Source: Chitinophaga pinensis (GTDB lineage: Bacteria > Bacteroidota > Bacteroidia > NS11-12g > UBA955). Taken from it: a DNA stretch of 64,000 nt. The DNA lies in NCBI GenBank assembly GCA_945890895.1, contig CAMDDG010000007.1:1-64000 (forward strand). The letters run 5' to 3'. A model generated the notes under the pieces. That model searched no databases and was not told where the DNA came from. It saw nothing but the letters and a program-made list of their open reading frames with translations. The translations under genes were made by a program, and so were the position numbers. Shown piece by piece: positions 60,171-64,000 of this stretch. How positions within the stretch are numbered: position 1 is the stretch's first letter; each line of letters starts with the position of its first letter.

Positions 60171-62558
60171 TCAACGAGTATGTTTCAATTCGTAAAGGGT
60201 TTCATAAATCTGGGCCTTCAACATGGCATCAGTCATCTTAGTTTCCAAGTATTTATTTCTTTGATACTTCACTTTTGATGTCTTTGTATCGTAAACGATG
60301 GTGTATTCCTTCAGATAAGAATCTACCTGCAGTTGCCAGTACAAATAATACACGAAAACAGGGGGATATAAAATGGTGTAAATTATATAATCGAGTTGTA
60401 TCTCCCGAGGAAGTACCTTATAATCAATTTTCGTCCAGCAAAGTAAGTCAGTTTGATAATCTTTCATGGGTTCATTGACATATTGGGAATAGAAAAGCAG
60501 CATTTCATTGGTGTCATTATTCAAACGTTCCATCATCCAATCATTGAGTTGAGCATAATCATTCAGCGATTCAGTGGTCATTTCAGAACCCGCTGAATTC
60601 GTTAACACTTTGATATTCAAACCAGAAATTTTACCTACATACAACCATTGTTTTGTTAATTTTTCTCTATATTTTTCTTCGCTGAACAACTTCTTTTTAC
60701 TCGATCTACTTAAGCCATTCGTAAATGAAATTTGTGGTTGAAATACTACGACACCATTAATCTCTGGATTGGGATGCTTGTATTTTTCTTTCTTATCTTT
60801 TTCAAATTTAGCCCTCCTTTCTGAAGGGGTTAATTTCGAAGAGTTTTTGGATACCAGATCAAAATCTATTTTTACACTTTCGAGGTACTTCTTTAATTCG
60901 TCCTGATTGGGAAAGTCAATAAAAGCACCATAAAAGTAAGGCAATTGTTCATTCGGTTTTATAACGGAACTTACAGGAATTTCCGCACTTACAGATTGTG
61001 ATCTACTGCGTGGATTTTTTAATAAATTCGAACCATTTTCTTCTTTTGGGGACACTGGAATTTCAGGCTTAACGGGTTGAGAATTAACCGGAGAAATATT
61101 TACTGCAGAATTGGAATTATTATTAATTACTCTCTTGCTATACGGAACGAATGCTAGAAAATCCATTAAAAAGATTCGCCCCTTATTTTGCAATGTTTGA
61201 AAAGCCCGATCTCTAACATCCATCAAAAAAACATCATTGGGATACTTTAGATTTTCCTGCCAAATAACACGCACCGCAAATGCTCCCAATTCTTTATCTG
61301 CCAACGAATTGATTTCAGCAAAGAAATTACGCCATTCTCCCTTATTATCTGAAACACTGCATCCAAAATCCTTTAAATTTTTACCTCTAAAACGATGTTC
61401 AGCTAAGGCATATATGCTCATGGCTTTAACTTTCGAAAGAAATAAGCTCTTGCCATACAACAATTCCATCACCCGAGAAAGATAAAAGGATTGTCCATAA
61501 TCAGAACGACGCAAATACAATAACAGCAATTCATGTCGTGCAATCTTCTGCATATAATGAAATGCACTTTCATCAAGTACAAATCGTTTCTTGCCAGACA
61601 TATCCAACCGCGCAATTCGATCTTTGAGAATTAAAATGCGTTGATTCAAACTGGGATGTGTTCCTTCCAAATCGGCTTCTTCTAATACTTTGTTTTTGGA
61701 TTCTGCTTCCAAAACAGACTTCATTGAAGCAGCGGCCAAATCACGAACCGTTTGTGGGAATATATAATTTTCACTTGCTAATGAATCCAATGAATAAGGG
61801 GTCTCCAAAAAAGGATAATCGGTATACTTCAACATTTCGAACACATATATGCCTTCATTCAAATCATACTGTGTATTTTTGAGCATTTCATATCCCAAGT
61901 CGTCGGCTTCAAATTCTTGATCCTTAGAGAACCTATAGATGGATTTAAGTTTGTCTTCAAAACTGGAATTTCGGGTACTTGAAGCCATTAGCTTACGATT
62001 CTCTTTATACTGCAAAAGTGAGTGTTTCTTTACATAATGCTGAATTTCATGTGCCAAAATAACCGCTAGTTGGGATTCATTTTCCAAACGCACAAGCAGT
62101 CCTACACTCACAAAAATCAAACCGTTGGAAGTAGTGTAAGCATTAGGTACATGGGAACGCAACACGTAAAACTGAATTTCATCCAATAAATCTTTTCTTT
62201 CTTTTATCAGATTTAGTCCAACTTTTTCAACATAATCCGAAAGTGGATTCCCAAAAAGCACTTGACCGCTGCTGAGGATTTGATCTTCAAAAAAGCTTAC
62301 CTCCACAGCGTGAGATTCTTCAGTTCTTCGCTCTTTACCTGTTTTTCCGGTATTCTGTATCTGATTCATGGCCTCTAAAGCCTTTTTACTACTAAGACTT
62401 TTCAGATTTGCAGGCAAATCACCCTCACAATAAATGGGTTTATAGTTATTAAAATCTATTTTGCTGTTTTGAGAAAATCCCAAATTCATTATTCCCAGTA
62501 CAGAAAACAATGCAAAAATTCGATCATATTTTTTCCATTTATTAAATAAACTATTCAT
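60171..62558 (-). CDS. M48-family zinc metalloprotease, first of a divergent pair
   Basis: A 795-residue exported protein from the ATG at 62558 (MNSLFNKWKKYDRIFALFSVLGIMNLGFSQ); the track start at 62588 adds ten residues. The protease domain has VSVGLLVRLENESQLAVILAHEIQHYVKKHSL near residue 150, i.e. the HExxH zinc site, and the third ligand region KDQEFEADDLGYEML near 212. C-terminal to it is a long region of helices and a low-complexity stretch (NNNSNSAVNISPVNSQPVKPEIPVSPKEENGSNL). It has an unusual long C-terminal extension against BepA/YfgC-type proteins. A close paralogue begins at 62641 on the other strand. Confidence 0.88.
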   Translation of the reverse strand: MNSLFNKWKKYDRIFALFSVLGIMNLGFSQNSKIDFNNYKPIYCEGDLPANLKSLSSKKALEAMNQIQNTGKTGKERRTEESHAVEVSFFEDQILSSGQVLFGNPLSDYVEKVGLNLIKERKDLLDEIQFYVLRSHVPNAYTTSNGLIFVSVGLLVRLENESQLAVILAHEIQHYVKKHSLLQYKENRKLMASSTRNSSFEDKLKSIYRFSKDQEFEADDLGYEMLKNTQYDLNEGIYVFEMLKYTDYPFLETPYSLDSLASENYIFPQTVRDLAAASMKSVLEAESKNKVLEEADLEGTHPSLNQRILILKDRIARLDMSGKKRFVLDESAFHYMQKIARHELLLLYLRRSDYGQSFYLSRVMELLYGKSLFLSKVKAMSIYALAEHRFRGKNLKDFGCSVSDNKGEWRNFFAEINSLADKELGAFAVRVIWQENLKYPNDVFLMDVRDRAFQTLQNKGRIFLMDFLAFVPYSKRVINNNSNSAVNISPVNSQPVKPEIPVSPKEENGSNLLKNPRSRSQSVSAEIPVSSVIKPNEQLPYFYGAFIDFPNQDELKKYLESVKIDFDLVSKNSSKLTPSERRAKFEKDKKEKYKHPNPEINGVVVFQPQISFTNGLSRSSKKKLFSEEKYREKLTKQWLYVGKISGLNIKVLTNSAGSEMTTESLNDYAQLNDWMMERLNNDTNEMLLFYSQYVNEPMKDYQTDLLCWTKIDYKVLPREIQLDYIIYTILYPPVFVYYLYWQLQVDSYLKEYTIVYDTKTSKVKYQRNKYLETKMTDAMLKAQIYETLYELKHTR

Positions 62559-62640
62559 ACAGTTAGAATTTATAACAAAAATGCGCATAAATCTTCACTT
62601 TTATTTATATTTATCGCAATAACAAACCAATTGATTCCTG

Positions 62641-64000
62641 ATGAATGGACTAAAATTTCCCCGAAATTTCGGTTTTTTCCGAAATTCCATCTCACTTTTT
62701 ATTTTAACTACATTATGTAATTTCAATGTATTAACGGCGCAAAAAGACTCAAAATCGCCTTTAGACTTCAATGACTACAAACCTATTGGTTCAGATGGAG
62801 AACTTCCTGAAAAACTCAAGACGAGTAGCAGTATAAAGGCGCAAGAAGCTTTGAAAAGAATAAAAGTTTCTGGCAAAAAAAGAAAAGAAAGAAAAGCAGA
62901 AGAGGCACATGCAGTCCAAGTAAGTTTTTTTGAGGATCAGATTCTAAGTTCCGGACAAATTTTATTTGGCAATCCAATAGCAGATTATGTACAAAAGGTG
63001 GGTCAATATTTAATTAAAGATCAAGATGATTTACTAAATGAATTGCAGTTTTATGTGTTAAAGTCTCATGTACCCAATGCTTATACAACATCTAATGGCA
63101 TGGTTGTAGTCAGTATAGGATTATTGGTTCGTTTAGAAAATGAATCCCAGTTGGCTGTAATTTTAGCACATGAAATTCAGCACTATATAAAGAAACACTC
63201 CTTGGTTCAATTTAAAGAAACTCAAAAGGCAATTTCTGAAACAAGGGGCAACTCTTCCTTAGATGATAAGTTAAAATCCATGTACCGATTTTCTAAAGAC
63301 CACGAATATGAGGCAGATAATTTGGGCTATGAGATGTTAAAGAAAACAGAGTACGATCTCAATGAAGGCATATATGTATTTGAAATGCTAAAATACACAG
63401 ATTACCCATTTCTTGAAACCCCATTCACGATAGATTCTCTTTCAAATCAAAGCTATGTATTTCCTAAAACTACACTTGATTTAACACAGTCGTTGCTGCA
63501 ATCTGCAATAGAAAAAGAGCAAAACCTAGAAAATTCAGACGAAGACGAATTGGAATCTACTCATCCCAGTTTAAGTCAAAGGATTTTAGTTCTCAGAGAT
63601 CGGATTGCTAAATTGGACATGAAAGGTAAAAAGAAATTTATTATGGATGAACACTCATTCCATTTAATGCAAAAAATAGCTCGACATGAACAATTGCTTT
63701 TACACATAAGAAGAGCGGATTATGGCCAAGCATTTTATCTTTCCAAAGTAATGGAATTGCTTTATGGAAAAAGTTTATTTTTATCCAAAATAAAAGCGAT
63801 GAGTATTTACGCTCTTGCTGAACACCGTTTTAAGGGTCATGATTTAAAGGATTATGGCTGTAGTGTATTAGAAAACAAAGGCGAATGGAGGAATTTATTT
63901 GCGGGGATAAATGCTTTAACTGAAAATGAACTAAGTGTTTTGGCAGCTAAGGTCGTTTGGGAAGAATGGAGCAAATATCCCCAAGACGAGTTTTTATTGA
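62641..64000 (+). CDS. M48-family zinc metalloprotease, second of the divergent pair, cut by window edge
   Basis: Not in the ORF track because it runs off the end. It begins MNGLKFPRNFGFFRNSISLF (signal peptide) and continues at least 453 codons. It is strikingly similar to the divergent neighbour: SFFEDQILSSGQILFGNPIADYVQKVG against SFFEDQILSSGQVLFGNPLSDYVEKVG, LLVRLENESQLAVILAHEIQHYIKKHSL against LLVRLENESQLAVILAHEIQHYVKKHSL, and RIAKLDMKGKKKFIMDEHSFHLMQKIARHE against RIARLDMSGKKRFVLDESAFHYMQKIARHE. HExxH is intact. About 82 nt separate the two start codons, so the pair shares one control region. This is a tandem-inverted duplication of a whole gene. Confidence 0.9.
   Translation, partial: MNGLKFPRNFGFFRNSISLFILTTLCNFNVLTAQKDSKSPLDFNDYKPIGSDGELPEKLKTSSSIKAQEALKRIKVSGKKRKERKAEEAHAVQVSFFEDQILSSGQILFGNPIADYVQKVGQYLIKDQDDLLNELQFYVLKSHVPNAYTTSNGMVVVSIGLLVRLENESQLAVILAHEIQHYIKKHSLVQFKETQKAISETRGNSSLDDKLKSMYRFSKDHEYEADNLGYEMLKKTEYDLNEGIYVFEMLKYTDYPFLETPFTIDSLSNQSYVFPKTTLDLTQSLLQSAIEKEQNLENSDEDELESTHPSLSQRILVLRDRIAKLDMKGKKKFIMDEHSFHLMQKIARHEQLLLHIRRADYGQAFYLSKVMELLYGKSLFLSKIKAMSIYALAEHRFKGHDLKDYGCSVLENKGEWRNLFAGINALTENELSVLAAKVVWEEWSKYPQDEFLL

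Noticed and set aside
1-64000. tRNA, rRNA, CRISPR arrays and riboswitches
   Set aside because: No cloverleaf, rRNA block, regularly spaced repeat or known riboswitch core was recognised in any intergenic region.

Overview
The window is about 64 kb of AT-rich DNA (roughly 38% G+C by eye) from a member of the phylum Bacteroidota. The support is a 287-residue RpoD/SigA, TAnnTTTG (-7 type) promoter boxes, two Type IX secretion sorting tails (type A at 39702-40373, type B at 31294-35823), many SPII lipoproteins, an IcmF-type mutase, and a short MnmA/AdoHcyase/ParE housekeeping set. The genus cannot be fixed from the sequence. No rRNA, tRNA or CRISPR was seen.

Layout. 1-13.6 kb is mainly housekeeping: the 5' end of an IcmF-like mutase, lipoproteins, a GSCFA protein, a ChrA transporter, an SDR, topoisomerase IV subunit B, adenosylhomocysteinase, DedA and shikimate dehydrogenase (aroE). 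13.6-20.0 kb is an AT-rich accessory island flanked by two copies of the aroE 3' end (104 nt, 12 mismatches). It carries a beta-barrel protein, a Gly/Ala-rich protein, a wrecked IS3 element, and a compact signalling cluster: a 100-aa Cys-tailed small protein, a polytopic membrane protein, a HisKA_3 kinase and two LuxR-type regulators. 20.0-23.9 kb is a minus-strand stretch of lipoproteins, broken genes and a likely toxin tail with an immunity-like protein. 24-31 kb holds an M1 aminopeptidase, FeoA-FeoB and the primary sigma factor. 31-42 kb holds a giant PKD/T9SS adhesin-like protein, MnmA, a VWA-type membrane protein, a T9SS cargo, a YjjG-type HAD phosphatase and adenylate kinase. 42-51.4 kb is a nearly complete GDP-route CMP-legionaminic acid cluster (LegC, LegH/NeuD-like, LegI, LegG, PtmE, LegF, LegB) with a candidate nonulosonate transferase and a flippase. 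51.5-64 kb has an Omp28-type lipoprotein, two crotonases (one MenB), PAP2, a methyltransferase, an ECF sigma/anti-sigma/barrel unit, and two divergent paralogous M48 metalloproteases, the second running off the window.

How the parts work together. The leg cluster makes an activated nine-carbon acidic sugar, which the 48023-48910 protein may transfer and the 49916-51439 protein may flip. The island cluster looks like a small-protein-linked two-component system in which the kinase lacks its own sensor and probably borrows the overlapping membrane protein.

The most unusual genome-wide signal is an over-represented word, TCGGGGGA/TCCCCCGA. It has 15 exact copies on both strands and in several reading frames, where composition predicts about 0.6. 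Other cross-cutting signals are near-leaderless promoter spacing at six genes and low-complexity Ser/Asn/Glu-rich insertions in several conserved enzymes.
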